DNA of 64,000 nt from Virgibacillus ndiopensis (GCF_900187325.1 NZ_FZMZ01000005.1:496001-560000), one strand, 5' to 3'; positions 1 through 9,052 are shown, counted from the stretch's first letter. The notes: generated by a model from the sequence alone, not told the origin. Made by a program: numbers and translations.

Positions 1-1146
1 GTTAGGGGGAGTGTTCTCTTATGTTGATGTTTAGGCGCTTCCTTGTACCTTTTCGTGTAATAGGCGCCGTATTCGGGAACTCGCCTTCTTATCGAGTTGG
101 CGGTTCAACAAGATAATATCTCAAATACTGATTCCCGTTTCGCGTCATGAAATGTCCTCTGCTGTAAATCATCCTGACTGTTTCTTACGCCAGTACAACC
201 CGGCATATTTGGCAACTTTGGTTTCGTCCTCAAAACGCTCAATTTGGCCAATCTCAGCAATGATGCCAGCTGTGAACACCGGACCCAAGCCAGGAACGGT
301 CTGAAGCGTCTGCCGCAATCCGGCCTAATGCGTGTAATGGATTTATCTATTTCCTTGATCTGCCATTGAAACGTTTGAATGACCGTGATGGACGTAACGA
401 GTATGGTATCAATTGTGTCTTCCACCACCTTATCCAGACGATATGAAGAACGAACGGCTTTTTGAATGGATTTGGCCACCTGTTCCGAGTCATCAAAGCG
501 ATTTTTACCCTTAGAGCGAAGATAGGCAGCTAATTCATCTAAGGCCATTCGTACCAGTTCTTCCAGGCTGTATTGTTCCAGAAATAAATCCATCATGGCT
601 TTACCAAAAACGGACGATCCCACTCTTCCGTTTACGTACGTATTGCATTTAAAGCTAAGGTACTGTAGAAATCGTTGTTTTTCCTGCGTAACCTGACGTA
701 GCAGCTGATATCTCGCTCGTGTTAATTATTGCAGGGCAAGGTACTTCTCTTCTTTCACAACAGACATGGGCAATCGGCCAAATAGGAGATAGTCAGCAAT
801 GACAAAAGCATCAATTTCATCGGTCTTGTCCAGGTCGCTATAGCTCTTTTTGAAATTGGTAATCTGCTTGGGATTCATCACGAATACTTTCGTCCCAAGG
901 CCACGCATAAATTCATCGTTGTGTAAAAACATGGATGGATGAAAGCTGTATACACTGGTGGATTCAAGCCCGATTCGTAGCACATCAACCGACTGGCCCT
1001 TGGTTGTATCGAGAATGATATCTCTAAGCTGTGTTGTACCCGGTAGATCATTCTCGATGGTGAAGGACTTAAGCTTCTCTCCTTTGCCATATAAAAAGCA
1101 ACCTTGATATCAAACGAACTCTCATTTAATCGACAAATAATTTCAT
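1..1146 (-). pseudogene. IS110-family transposase, multiply frameshifted remnant
   Basis: IS110 enzymes are DEDD (RuvC-like) recombinases with a C-terminal serine-containing transposase domain. Fragments lie in order in different frames on the minus strand. There is a start at 1146 behind a GGAGG site, then a piece matching the N-terminal DEDD domain (983-726, reading NPKQITNFKKSYSDLDKTD), the middle coiled region (623 to about 330), and a C-terminal piece in another frame reaching base 1. An in-frame stop follows the sixth codon and there are at least three frame changes, so no full enzyme can be made. The C-terminal end touches the window edge and may continue beyond it. Family assignment is confident; the exact number of lesions is approximate. 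Confidence 0.85.
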
Positions 1147-1400
1147 GGGGTATTCCTCCCTTCGATTTAGAATCACTGAAAGTTGTTTCTTGGACGCTCT
1201 GAGATATCCCTAGTGTGGACGCTGATCAGCAGCCTCCATATGAGTACTATCCTTGTATCGAAAGCCGCCCCGGGAAGATCGACACGTACACTGGGAAACA
1301 GTCTTTATAATGTGGTAAGCCACAAGGAGTGTAAGAATTGTCCCAAATGATCCTAAGACCATTATCTGGGAATATCTCAGAGCATCCAATTTATTGACAT
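1147..1400. other. Non-coding flank of the IS110 remnant, GC-richer than surroundings
   Basis: No open reading frame is supported here. The stretch about 1165-1330 is visibly richer in G and C than the selA gene next to it. It lies immediately upstream of the transposase start, where IS110 elements carry their non-coding end. I see no clear terminal inverted repeat, as expected for IS110. The element boundary is unresolved. Confidence 0.4.
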
Positions 1401-1475
1401 TCTGAAAACGGGTTTTTTCTAGTAATTTATAGGCTGAATTAAAGAGCCTAAATATAATATACGAGGAGTGTGCTT

Positions 1476-2870
1476 ATGAAGCATTTACTACGCGAATTGC
1501 CACCAGTCCATGAACTGCAAAAAAGCGATCGATTTATCAACAATGTTAAGCGTTTCAATATACCTGAAACCCAAATAACGGAGGTAATACAAAGTGAATT
1601 ACAGCTATTACGTGGTCAGTTGTTAAGTGAGAATGTACCTAAAGAGGCTACTACCAAACAGGCAATCATTGAATACATTTGGAGTAATGTGGAGAAAAAA
1701 CTACATACATTTGAAAAAGATCGATTATTTCGAGTTATTAATGGAACAGGTACAGTTTTACATACAAATTTAGGGCGGTCTAGGTTAAGTGAAGAAGCTA
1801 TTCGACATGTTGCCGGCATAGCTGGCAATTATTCTAACCTAGAATATCAATTCACCGATGGGAAACGGGGTTCTAGACATGATATTCTTGAGGATTTGTT
1901 AACGAAGGTTACAGGAGCAGGAGCAGCTATGGTTGTCAATAACAATGCAGCGGCGGTCCTTCTTGTGTTACGTGCATTAGCTAAGGAAAAAGAAGTGATT
2001 GTGTCAAGAGGTCAACTTGTTGAAATAGGTGGTTCATTTCGTGTTTCATCTATCATGGAAGAAAGTGGAGCGCTAATAGTTGAAGTAGGAACAACAAATA
2101 AAACGCATTTATATGATTATGAACATGCGATAGGTGACAACACAGGAATGATTCTGAAGGTACACACCAGTAATTTTAAAACGATTGGTTTTACAGAATC
2201 GGTTTCCACAAAAGAATTAGTGGAATTAGCTAAGCAAAAAAATGTTGTCTTTTATGAAGATTTAGGAAGTGGTTCATTATACGATTTTCGGCAACTGGGC
2301 ATCGGGGAGGAGCCTTTAGTTAAAGAAGTGTTGGCATCCGGCGTCGACTTAGTAAGTTTTAGTGGAGATAAATTATTAGGTGGTCCGCAGGCTGGGATTA
2401 TTGCAGGAAAAAAGGAACTCATTCAACAGCTTAAAAGGCATCAACTAGCTAGGGTGCTTCGTGTAGATAAAATGACATTCGCAGGCTTGGAAAAAACATT
2501 ACGTGCCTATTTATCTGAAAAAAGCGCAAGGGAGTTGCCAACCGTTCGAGATATTGTGAAATCGAGTGATTATATACGAAACCAAGCAACTTCATTCATT
2601 CAAGCAGTAGAACGCCCTGCTTACGAATTAGATCTGCTGGAGGATATTTCACAAATTGGTGGCGGTACAATGCCAGGGGTGGAGCTCCCAACTTATGTTG
2701 TTGCCATTACACATAAAAAATTGTCTGCCCATTTGTTAGCGGAGAAACTAAGGAAAGGTAATCCGGCGGTAATAGCTCGTATTAAAGACGAAAGAGTTTT
2801 ACTCGACTTTAGGACGATAAGTAATACAGAAATGCCTGAACTAATCGGAGTTTTTATTAGCATAACCTAG
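1476..2870 (+). CDS. selA: L-seryl-tRNA(Sec) selenium transferase SelA
   Basis: SelA is a cytoplasmic PLP enzyme that converts seryl-tRNA(Sec) to selenocysteinyl-tRNA(Sec) using selenophosphate. The product is 464 aa, a normal length. The N-terminal domain starts RELPPVHELQKSDRF, the glycine-rich PLP region contains VINGTGTVLHTNLGRS, and the PLP lysine is about residue 299 in SFSGDKLLGGPQAG. I chose ATG 1476 because GAGGAG sits 7 bases upstream; an in-frame GTG at 1470 is too close to that site. The gene looks intact although IS110 debris lies upstream and a group II intron graveyard downstream. No selB, selD, tRNA(Sec) or selenoprotein is seen in the window, so whether the pathway works cannot be judged here. 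Confidence 0.93.
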   Translation: MKHLLRELPPVHELQKSDRFINNVKRFNIPETQITEVIQSELQLLRGQLLSENVPKEATTKQAIIEYIWSNVEKKLHTFEKDRLFRVINGTGTVLHTNLGRSRLSEEAIRHVAGIAGNYSNLEYQFTDGKRGSRHDILEDLLTKVTGAGAAMVVNNNAAAVLLVLRALAKEKEVIVSRGQLVEIGGSFRVSSIMEESGALIVEVGTTNKTHLYDYEHAIGDNTGMILKVHTSNFKTIGFTESVSTKELVELAKQKNVVFYEDLGSGSLYDFRQLGIGEEPLVKEVLASGVDLVSFSGDKLLGGPQAGIIAGKKELIQQLKRHQLARVLRVDKMTFAGLEKTLRAYLSEKSARELPTVRDIVKSSDYIRNQATSFIQAVERPAYELDLLEDISQIGGGTMPGVELPTYVVAITHKKLSAHLLAEKLRKGNPAVIARIKDERVLLDFRTISNTEMPELIGVFISIT

Positions 2871-3016
2871 TGTGTTTGTATTCAAAACGTTAATTGGTGT
2901 TGTATGTTGTCAGGTTTGTATTAGAGACTATTGACCAGAGGGGAAATCTTTAAGTAAATACTTTGTCAATAGAGAAACAGTTGTGGTCAAATTATATGAT
3001 AGGAGGTGATAATAGG

Positions 3017-3232
3017 ATGACTGTAAAAGTTAAAGGATATTCTGATTATGTTTGTCCCCTCTTGTTTTATTACAGAAAAGTCTCTAGAAGAAGCAATAAA
3101 TGGAAAAGATGTATGAAGGAATAGCACATTGTGCTACATTGAAACAAGCAAGATACCTACAATGAAGAGTGGTTGAAAGATTTCAACGGACTGGAGTTGA
3201 ACTTGAGTAAAACGAAAATTGGCATACTGTAA
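3017..3232 (+). pseudogene. DsbA/FrnE-like thiol oxidoreductase, N-terminal remnant
   Basis: Behind an AGGAGGTGAT site, ATG 3017 opens MTVKVKGYSDYVCP, the typical start of FrnE-like members of the DsbA family with the active-site cysteine. The frame then slips: ITEKSLEEAINGKDV continues in the next frame, and a further fragment (QDTYNEEWLKDFNGLELN) runs to a stop near 3232. The CPxC-type redox motif can still be recognised, here Cys-Pro-Ser-Cys after joining the frames. No complete protein is possible. The later fragment is assigned only by position and general character. Confidence 0.55.
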
Positions 3233-3500
3233 TAATGATAGACAGACAATGGAACTATACGAATATTTCTTTCGATTTTCCAGAATACACAATTCGACCA
3301 CACTCAAAGAACAAATATTGAAAATCATTACAAAGCTCCTTCCCATCTATTGCTGACATGGCAAAGAAAGCTATCAGAAAAGAAGTGAGAAGTAAGTAAG
3401 CACAAATCAAAGCTGATAAAATTTTGAAGGATATTTCCAGTATGTTTAATAAAAAATCAAAGTATGAATTAATTATTATGGACAATTCTATAAATCATTA
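3233..3500. other. Gap with no supported gene
   Basis: About 270 bases of AT-rich sequence between the DsbA-like remnant and the reverse transcriptase tail. Short open stretches exist on both strands, including a hydrophobic 76-codon minus-strand frame (3485-3255). None has a convincing ribosome binding site or recognisable family, and I regard it as decayed DNA. Confidence 0.4.
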
Positions 3501-3677
3501 ATGTATAGTGTATTGCGATACATCAATAGTTACTTTGTAAAATGGGTTCGCCGAAAATACAAGAAGCGAAAACATCGAAGAAAAGCAGAACATTGGTTAA
3601 GGGCTATTGCACAGCAAGAACACAAGTTGTTTGCGCATGGTAAATATGGAATGCCACAATTGATGGGAGCCGTATGA
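3501..3677 (+). pseudogene. C-terminal fragment of a group II intron reverse transcriptase
   Basis: A 58-aa frame carries the basic tail of intron-encoded maturases: WVRRKYKKRKHRRKAEHW, then LRAIAQQEHKLFAHGKYGM, ending MGAV and stop. This resembles the end of the longer LtrA-type proteins. The RT and maturase domains that should precede it are absent. It differs from the tail of the intron RT at 4403-5701, so it is the remnant of a second, distinct intron. Confidence 0.7.
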
Positions 3678-3819
3678 TTGAAGATCAACAATCTGGCGAA
3701 ATAGTTTTTCTTTCTAATGATGCTAAAGAACTCGAAAGGGCACTAAGTTCCTTTTAAGAGAATGATTTTAATGATTAAAAGATAAATTTAAAAATTCTTT
3801 TGGTAATTCAAAAGAGAAA

Positions 3820-3996
3820 ATGTCTACTTCATGGGCAGAATATTTGGATGGATTTATACAAGGTGTAGAAAAATTTTACTCGGATAAGCAAAAGTATTTC
3901 GATAAAATGACTGATGTTAGAAAAGCATTAAAAACTCATAGTTATGAACCAATACCGAAATTAATAAATGAAGCAAAAGAATTTAGTGAGGGCTGA
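3820..3996 (+). CDS. Short orphan frame, possible gene remnant
   Basis: A 58-aa open frame beginning MSTSWAEYLDGFIQG and ending PKLINEAKEFSEG. Codon usage looks coding-like and a hairpin terminator overlaps its stop codon, which suggests it is the 3' end of a real transcription unit. The frame is open only from 3775, there is no strong ribosome binding site, and the family is not recognised. It is more likely the tail of a truncated gene than a complete one. Confidence 0.35.
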   Translation: MSTSWAEYLDGFIQGVEKFYSDKQKYFDKMTDVRKALKTHSYEPIPKLINEAKEFSEG

Positions 3997-4014
3997 TATT
4001 CAGTCCTCTTTTTA
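3988..4014 (+). terminator. Rho-independent terminator just before the group II intron
   Basis: An 8-bp stem (AGGGCTGA / TCAGTCCT, 3-base loop) is followed by a T-rich run. The stop codon of the 58-aa frame lies within the stem. The group II intron begins four bases after this terminator. Confidence 0.8.
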
Positions 4015-4017
4015 TTT

Positions 4018-5779
4018 GTTCGCCAGGCATGGCGACTATCTAGGTGGTGAGAGTCCACTGTGGGGGTACACATCAACTAACCACTAGAGAAGCGCAAGGA
4101 CATATCGCGAGGTAAGGGCTGAAGGAAGCGTGTATCAAAATCTTGGCTCGACGAACAGGAATCTGATACCAAGGCTCTGTATGTGGATAAGACTCCAAAA
4201 CAAGTTAAAGTCCTAAAGATGTGCGTAATCTTACAGAGTAAATCAGGCGAGTAAAAGAGGAAAGATAGTTGTCTTACCCTGGGAGGTCTCACGGATAGCT
4301 AAGGAGTCCCCTAAAAAGAAAGCTAGTCAAAAAAGGTTAATCGTGAGAAGTCAGCCGAAGCCGTAGTAATGATGAAAATCATGAAGGGCTGAACAGTTTA
4401 TAGTGTTTCTACGCCAGGACTGCACGAAGGATAATCTTCTGAAGTTTTTAAGCAATCAAAACATGAACGATGCCTACAAACGGGTGTACCGTAATAAAGG
4501 TGCAAGCGGGGTGGATGGAGTATCTGTGGAAGAACTGAAGGCTTACTTGAGGGAACATAAGGATGAACTGCGAACCCAAATTCGAAAAAGGAAATACCAA
4601 CCAGCACCAGCACTTCGAATAGAGATTCCGAAAGAGAATGGGAAAATGAGTAAGTTAGGTATCCCAACAGTTGTCGATAGAGTGGTACAACAAGCAATTA
4701 GCCAAAAACTCAGTCCCATATTTGAAAAACAATTCAGCGAATACAGCTACGGGTTCCGACCAAGAAGAAGTTGCGGGATGGCAATAATTCAAGCGTTGGA
4801 ATATATAAATGATGGGTATGAATAGTTAGTGGATATCGACCTAGAGCGATTCTTCGATACAGTCCATCATGATAAGCTGATGAGAATCATCTCCCACACG
4901 GTAAAAGATGGAGATGTGATTTCTCTTATACGGAAATACCTCGTAAGTGGTGTGATGGTTAACGGAAAATACGAAGATACACCGATAGGAACACCGCAAG
5001 GAGGCAATCTTAGTCCACTTCTAAGTAACATTATGTTGAATGAGTTAGACAAAGAACTGGAAGCAAGAGGACTGCGTTTCGTTAGATACGCAGATGATAG
5101 TCTTATCTTCGTCAGAAGTGAGAAAGCAGCAAGTGGGATACTTACTTCTATTTCAAAATTTATCGAAAAGAAATTGGGATTAAAAGTTAATGTGGAAAAG
5201 AGCAGAATCTCACGCCCTAATAAAACAAAATTTCTAGGATTTGGTTTCTATTATGATCCTAATAAAAAGAAGTTTCAACCAAGACCACATGGAAAGTCGA
5301 TTCGGAAATTTCAAAGGAAACTGCGACAGCTAACGAAACGAAACTGGGGCATCTCACTAGACGATAGAACCGTCAAGTTAAAACAGGTCATCTTCGGCTG
5401 GGTCAACTACTTCAAGATAGCTAACATGAAGAAAATTCTTGCGACAATAGATGCAAAGCTCCGCTCCAGAATTCGGGTAATCATTTGGAAGCATTGGAAG
5501 AACAGTAAAAAGAGAATAAAATCTCTCGTTCAGCTTGATATACCCAAAGAAGAAGCCAAAGGCTTAACTTACTGTAGAAAAGGTTACCGATTTATTGGAC
5601 TATCGAAGGTCGTACAGATAGCCTTATCCAACAAGCGACTAAGGCGAAGGGGAATCCCCTTTGCCTTAGACCACTATCTAAAAGTACACACTGAAATATA
5701 AATTGAACCGCCGTTACGGAACCGTACGTACGGTGGTGTGAGAGGGGCGAAAAGTTCTTAACTTTTCCCTCTACTCGAT
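4018..5779 (+). mobile_element. Group II intron, class C-like
   Basis: The 5' end reads GTTCGCC followed by AGGCATGGCGAC, close to the GTGCGCC start common in class C introns. An ORF with an RT follows. After the RT stop come a domain V-like hairpin (about 5703-5745, with ACCGTACGTACGGT) and a domain VI-like stem, ending near CTACTCGAT. The encoded RT has no C-terminal HNH endonuclease, as in class C. Insertion directly downstream of a terminator hairpin also fits class C targeting. Both ends are inferred from consensus and may be off by a few bases. Confidence 0.75.
4403..5701 (+). pseudogene. ltrA: Group II intron reverse transcriptase/maturase with one in-frame amber codon
   Basis: Reverse transcriptase and maturase of the intron, about 432 codons. 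The RT blocks run in order: KGASGVDGVSVEELK, PKENGKMSKLGIPTVVDRVVQQ (split here by meaning, one continuous block), FRPRRSCGMA, the DIDLERFFDTVHHDKL block, GTPQGGNLSPLLSNI, and the catalytic FVRYADDSLIF. The maturase (X) domain follows and there is no endonuclease domain. A TAG at 4823-4825 lies where the family normally has Trp (GYEW-VDIDLE), so a single G-to-A change would explain it. Apart from this stop the frame is open. The protein start is uncertain: GTG 4403 has a weak site and ATG 4463 is an alternative. Confidence 0.85.
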
Positions 5780-5797
5780 TGAGAAAGGCGGTTTCAT

Positions 5798-5989
5798 ATG
5801 GATGAAAGAATTATTAAGTTAGAAATAGAAATGATGTAAAAACATGCTTAAAAGTTGCATAAGCTAGATGAAAGAATGGTTAAAGAAGATATTAAATCAA
5901 TAAAAGGCAATGCAACATGGATATTGCGGTTAGTTTTAAGTGCAATTGTTATGACTTTATTAGTGGTAATTATTAAAGGAGGAATTTAA
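5798..5989 (+). pseudogene. XhlA-like phage lysis protein, two in-frame stops
   Basis: ATG 5798 follows an AGAAAGGCGG site and opens MDERIIKLEIEM. The C-terminal half reads IKSIKGNATWILRLVLSAI and then a transmembrane segment, matching the haemolysin XhlA family encoded beside phage holins. Codons 14 and 18 are TAA, so the coiled-coil part is lost. The stop overlaps the holin start at 5990. This is the first gene of a decayed lysis cassette. Confidence 0.75.
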
Positions 5990-6238
5990 ATGTTTGAAAT
6001 TTATGATGTGGCGATTATTCCATTGATTTTGGCAATGGTGGAGTTAGTTAAAATAGTGGGTTTACCAGTGAAATATAGCCCATTTGTAGCAGTTGTATTA
6101 GGTCTTGCATTCGGTATTTTTTATTTAGATGCAAGCTTGAAACAAAATATCATCGTCGGACTGATGTATGGACTTTCAGCAACTGGTTTGTATAGCGGTA
6201 CTAAGAACATGACTCAAACCAAAGAGGAGGAACACTAA
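5990..6238 (+). CDS. Phage holin, A118/Hol118-like
   Basis: An 82-aa membrane protein. Holins form pores in the cytoplasmic membrane to release endolysin. Two or three hydrophobic segments can be seen (about 8-26, 31-46, 52-68), followed by a charged tail ending KEEEH. Size, topology and position fit the holin family of Listeria phage A118. AGGAGG lies 7 bases before ATG 5990. It is translationally coupled on both sides: the XhlA remnant ends at its start and the endolysin remnant starts on its last base. It is the only open gene of the cassette. Confidence 0.75.
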   Translation: MFEIYDVAIIPLILAMVELVKIVGLPVKYSPFVAVVLGLAFGIFYLDASLKQNIIVGLMYGLSATGLYSGTKNMTQTKEEEH

Positions 6239-7076
6239 TGACTAAACGAAAAGGAATAGATGTATCGGAACAACTAAAAGATATTGATTGGGATAAAGTT
6301 AAAGTCGATGGAATTCAGTTTGCCATGCTGCGAATAGGAATTAATAGCGATACCGATACGATGAAAAATTTAAGAGTAATGTTTAAGAATGTGAACGTGT
6401 AGGCATCCATTGGGGTGCCTATTTATAAAGTTACGAGTGAGGTGGACAACGCCTTAAGGTTGTTAAAAGTAAAAAATCCATCTTATCCCATCTCTTTTGA
6501 TATCAAGGATGCAAACGGATATAAAAAGCGACATGGTATATCTTCTGATGCTGAATTAGTAGAGATTTGTTACACTTTCTTAGATGTGGTGAAGGGATGT
6601 AGGCTATTATGTCAGTCTTTACGCAAATAAAAGTTAGCTAGATAATCAACTTAACAGAAGTAAATTAAATCGATTTGATAATTGGGTAACTCAATGGGGA
6701 GAAACATGCAGCTATGACAAATCTTTTTATTAAATGTAGCAGCACACAAATAGTGGAAGTAAACAGAATCAACGGAAGTGTAAATACGAACTATGCATAC
6801 CGTGATTTCACTTCTGTTACTGGTAATGAAATGAAAGTAACTAGCAAATCGAGACAAAAACCTAGAAAAGAAGATTAAAGACATATTAGCTTTAGGGTAT
6901 ATATTCAAATTACTAAAATTTTTAATGCTGCATTTATATGCTACAAGCCATCAAGTACTAAATCTAAAAAACTCGATACAGCTAAGAAAAGTGAAAAATT
7001 ACCGATAGCTAGATCTATCCCGGGATGGCATGAAGTCATTCACAATGGTCGTCGACCTTATACGAATGCAGATTAA
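6238..7076 (+). pseudogene. Phage endolysin, GH25 lysozyme, broken
   Basis: GH25 muramidases cleave the MurNAc-GlcNAc bond of peptidoglycan. ATG 6238, behind GAGGAGG, opens MTKRKGIDVSEQLKDIDWDK, the typical GH25 start with the first catalytic Asp. A TAG stops it at codon 55. Later pieces in other frames match the rest of the domain: SYPISFDIKDANGYKKRHGI (catalytic region DxxD/E), YTFLDVV, then fragments of YVSLYANKS and the region expected to read NVDxNYAYRDF. A last fragment ends GWHEVIHNGRRPYTNAD at 7076, possibly a C-terminal wall-binding part. Several frameshifts are present. Confidence 0.8.
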
Positions 7077-7114
7077 GCAAAAAGTGTATAATAAATAAAA
7101 CATCACGACTCCAC

Positions 7115-7150
7115 ACGACTAGCCCTTCTCATTTGAGAGGGGCTAATAAC
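7115..7150 (+). terminator. Hairpin after the lysis cassette
   Basis: TAGCCCTTCTC and GAGAGGGGCTA form a stem with a 4-base loop. The following run of T is weak, so termination is probable but not certain. Confidence 0.5.
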
Positions 7151-7169
7151 TTATTAGAGGTGATAAGCA

Positions 7170-7346
7170 ATGAGTTATGAACATAAAATAAAAGAATTAG
7201 AAGATAAAATTACTCGCTTAGAATCAAACAAAATAATGGAAAATCTATTAGTCTCTAATATTCCAGATTGGACAATTTCCCCATTAAATAAAGTTAAAGC
7301 AAAAGGGATTATTCCTTACTCATTCAAAAAAGGTGGAGTTGATTAA
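7170..7346 (+). CDS. Small phage-type protein, 58 aa
   Basis: GAGGTGAT stands 6 bases before ATG 7170. The product starts MSYEHKIKELEDKITRLESN, a short coiled coil, and ends with IPDWTISPLNKVKAKGI, a pattern common in small proteins encoded after phage lysins. Function is not known. It is intact, unlike its neighbours. Confidence 0.5.
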   Translation: MSYEHKIKELEDKITRLESNKIMENLLVSNIPDWTISPLNKVKAKGIIPYSFKKGGVD

Positions 7347-7354
7347 TAATAACA

Positions 7355-7495
7355 TTATCTAACTAATTTCTTTACTTTTTCACCAATATCATCAATGGTG
7401 TTTATTGCTGTATTTAATGTCAACCTCCCTGATAAAAAGAAGTTGTACTTCTTTACTTGATCAGCAGTAACATTGTGCCAGATTGGAAGTATCAT
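7355..7495 (-). pseudogene. TIR-domain protein, C-terminal fragment
   Basis: A 46-aa minus-strand frame starts MILPIWHNVTADQVKKYN and continues LSGRLTLNTAINTIDDIGEK. The sequence (I)LPIWHNVT followed some 15 residues later by ALNT is characteristic of the end of bacterial TIR domains, which are often NADases in anti-phage systems. The N-terminal part of the domain with its catalytic Glu is missing: the frame is closed by a stop directly upstream of ATG 7495. It is a fossil, not a working gene. Confidence 0.6.
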
Positions 7496-7721
7496 TTAAC
7501 TCGAAGTACACAAGACCTATTTGAATTAATCGATTACATATGGAGTAAGAAAGCAAACCAAAAATCACTACAAATGGTCCCTCTTTATTCCATTAAAGGC
7601 CAATATCTTGAATAACTTACTAAGATTGTAAACTGGTAAAGTTGAGTATTGGTTGTAGTTATCGAGAGCGTAAAAAGTTTTGTGTAAATGGATATACTTT
7701 CCAATAAGGAGATGATCATTT

Positions 7722-8942
7722 ATGCAAGACTTTTTTCATGACAAAACCGTTAAAGATTTGGCAAAGGAATGTCGTACTGTAGAAGATGTTCAAGAGATGA
7801 TGAAGCTTTTATTTAAGGATACCATTCAACAGGTATTTGAAGCTGAGTTAGAGAATGAATTAGGTTATCAGAAACATAGTACCACTGGTAATAATACCGG
7901 AAATAGCCGAAATGGATACAGTAAGAAAACGGTAAAATCTAAATATGGGGATACCGAATTGGATATTCCAAGAGACCGAAATGGTGACTATGAACCAAGG
8001 ATTATTAAGAAATAGAAACGACTGTCAACGGAATAGAAGATCAAATACTGGGACTTTATGCGAAAGGTATGTCAACGAGGGATATTGAAAGCCAGATACA
8101 GGATTTATACGGAATTGACGTTTCTCCTACCATGGTTAGTAAAGTAACCGATAAGATTATGCCTTTAGTTAAAGAGTGGCAATCACGCCCTCTTAATCGG
8201 GTTTATCCGATCGTTTATTTAGATGCAATTCACTTTAAAGTTCGAGATGAAAATAGAATCGTTAACAAAGCTGCATACAGTGTTTTAGGGATTAATATAG
8301 ATGGTCAAAAAGAAATACTTGGTATCTGGATAGGAGAAAACGAAAGTGCTAGTTTTTGGCTGGGAGTATGCACAGATCTTAAAAATAGAGGTGCAGAAGA
8401 TATACTAATCGCTTGTAAGGACGGGCTTTCCGGCTTTTCAAAGGCTATTAGCTCTGCGTTTCCTAAAACAGAGATACAGTTATGCGTTATCCATCAAATA
8501 CGCAATTCAATGAAATATGTTTCCTACAAGGAACAAAAAGAAGTAATGAAGAACTAAAAGAAAGTCTATCAAGCATTAACCCTAGAAGAAGCCGAACTGG
8601 CCTTGAATGCTTTCAAAGAAAAGTGGGGAAAAAAGCATCCTAATTATTATTCGATCCTGGGAACAAAACTGGTTAGAATTGACCGCCTATTTCAGTTATC
8701 CTAAGGAAATCAGGAGAATCATATACACGACGAACATTATCGAGGGGTATCATCGACAACTTAGAAAAGTCACAAAAACAAAGTCTGCTTTCCCATCTGA
8801 TGATGCATTAAGGAAAATGATATATTTGGCAACCATGGATATTACTAAAAAATGGACTATGCCAGTACAAGGATGGAAAGAATGTATATCACAGCTAGCC
8901 ATTCATTTTGGAGAACGTCTAGAAACCGAAATTGCATTATAA
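7722..8942 (+). pseudogene. IS256-family (mutator-type) transposase, three lesions
   Basis: The DDE transposase of the IS256/mutator family, normally about 400 aa. Three pieces in order: an N-terminal domain (7722-8015, ELENELGYQKHSTTGNNTGN), the catalytic core (to 8557, with YLDAIHFKVRD holding the first Asp and CKDGLSGF the second), and the C-terminal part (to 8942, YTTNIIEGYHRQLRK, with the catalytic Glu). A one-base deletion near 8015, a TAA at 8555-8557 and a frameshift near 8655 break it. GGAGATGATC precedes the start. Confidence 0.9.
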
Positions 8943-8977
8943 CTGTTAGTTTGGTTCCGGCTTGACATGGAGCCTCT

Positions 8978-9052
8978 GCGGGCGTGATGGATTGGCGATA
9001 CCTTTAAAAAACAAAGCTATCGCCAATGCAAAAGCGAGCGTATCACGCCCGC
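8978..9052. repeat. Long interrupted palindrome inside the IS256 element
   Basis: The outer arms are GCGGGCGTGAT (8978-8988) and ATCACGCCCGC (9042-9052). The inner arms are ATTGGCGATA (8991-9000) and TATCGCCAAT (9018-9027). It lies between the transposase stop and the right end, and could act as a transcription block for the element. Confidence 0.8.

Noticed and set aside
3255-3485. Hydrophobic 76-codon minus-strand frame
   Set aside because: Could be a membrane protein but has no convincing binding site and lies in decayed DNA; not reported as a gene.
4398-4697. 99-codon minus-strand frame opposite the intron RT
   Set aside because: Mirror of the conserved RT coding strand, no support of its own.
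5798-7346. Complete prophage
   Set aside because: Only lysis-module pieces are present. No capsid, tail, terminase or replication genes are near, and the recombinase at 12.7 kb is not clearly linked.
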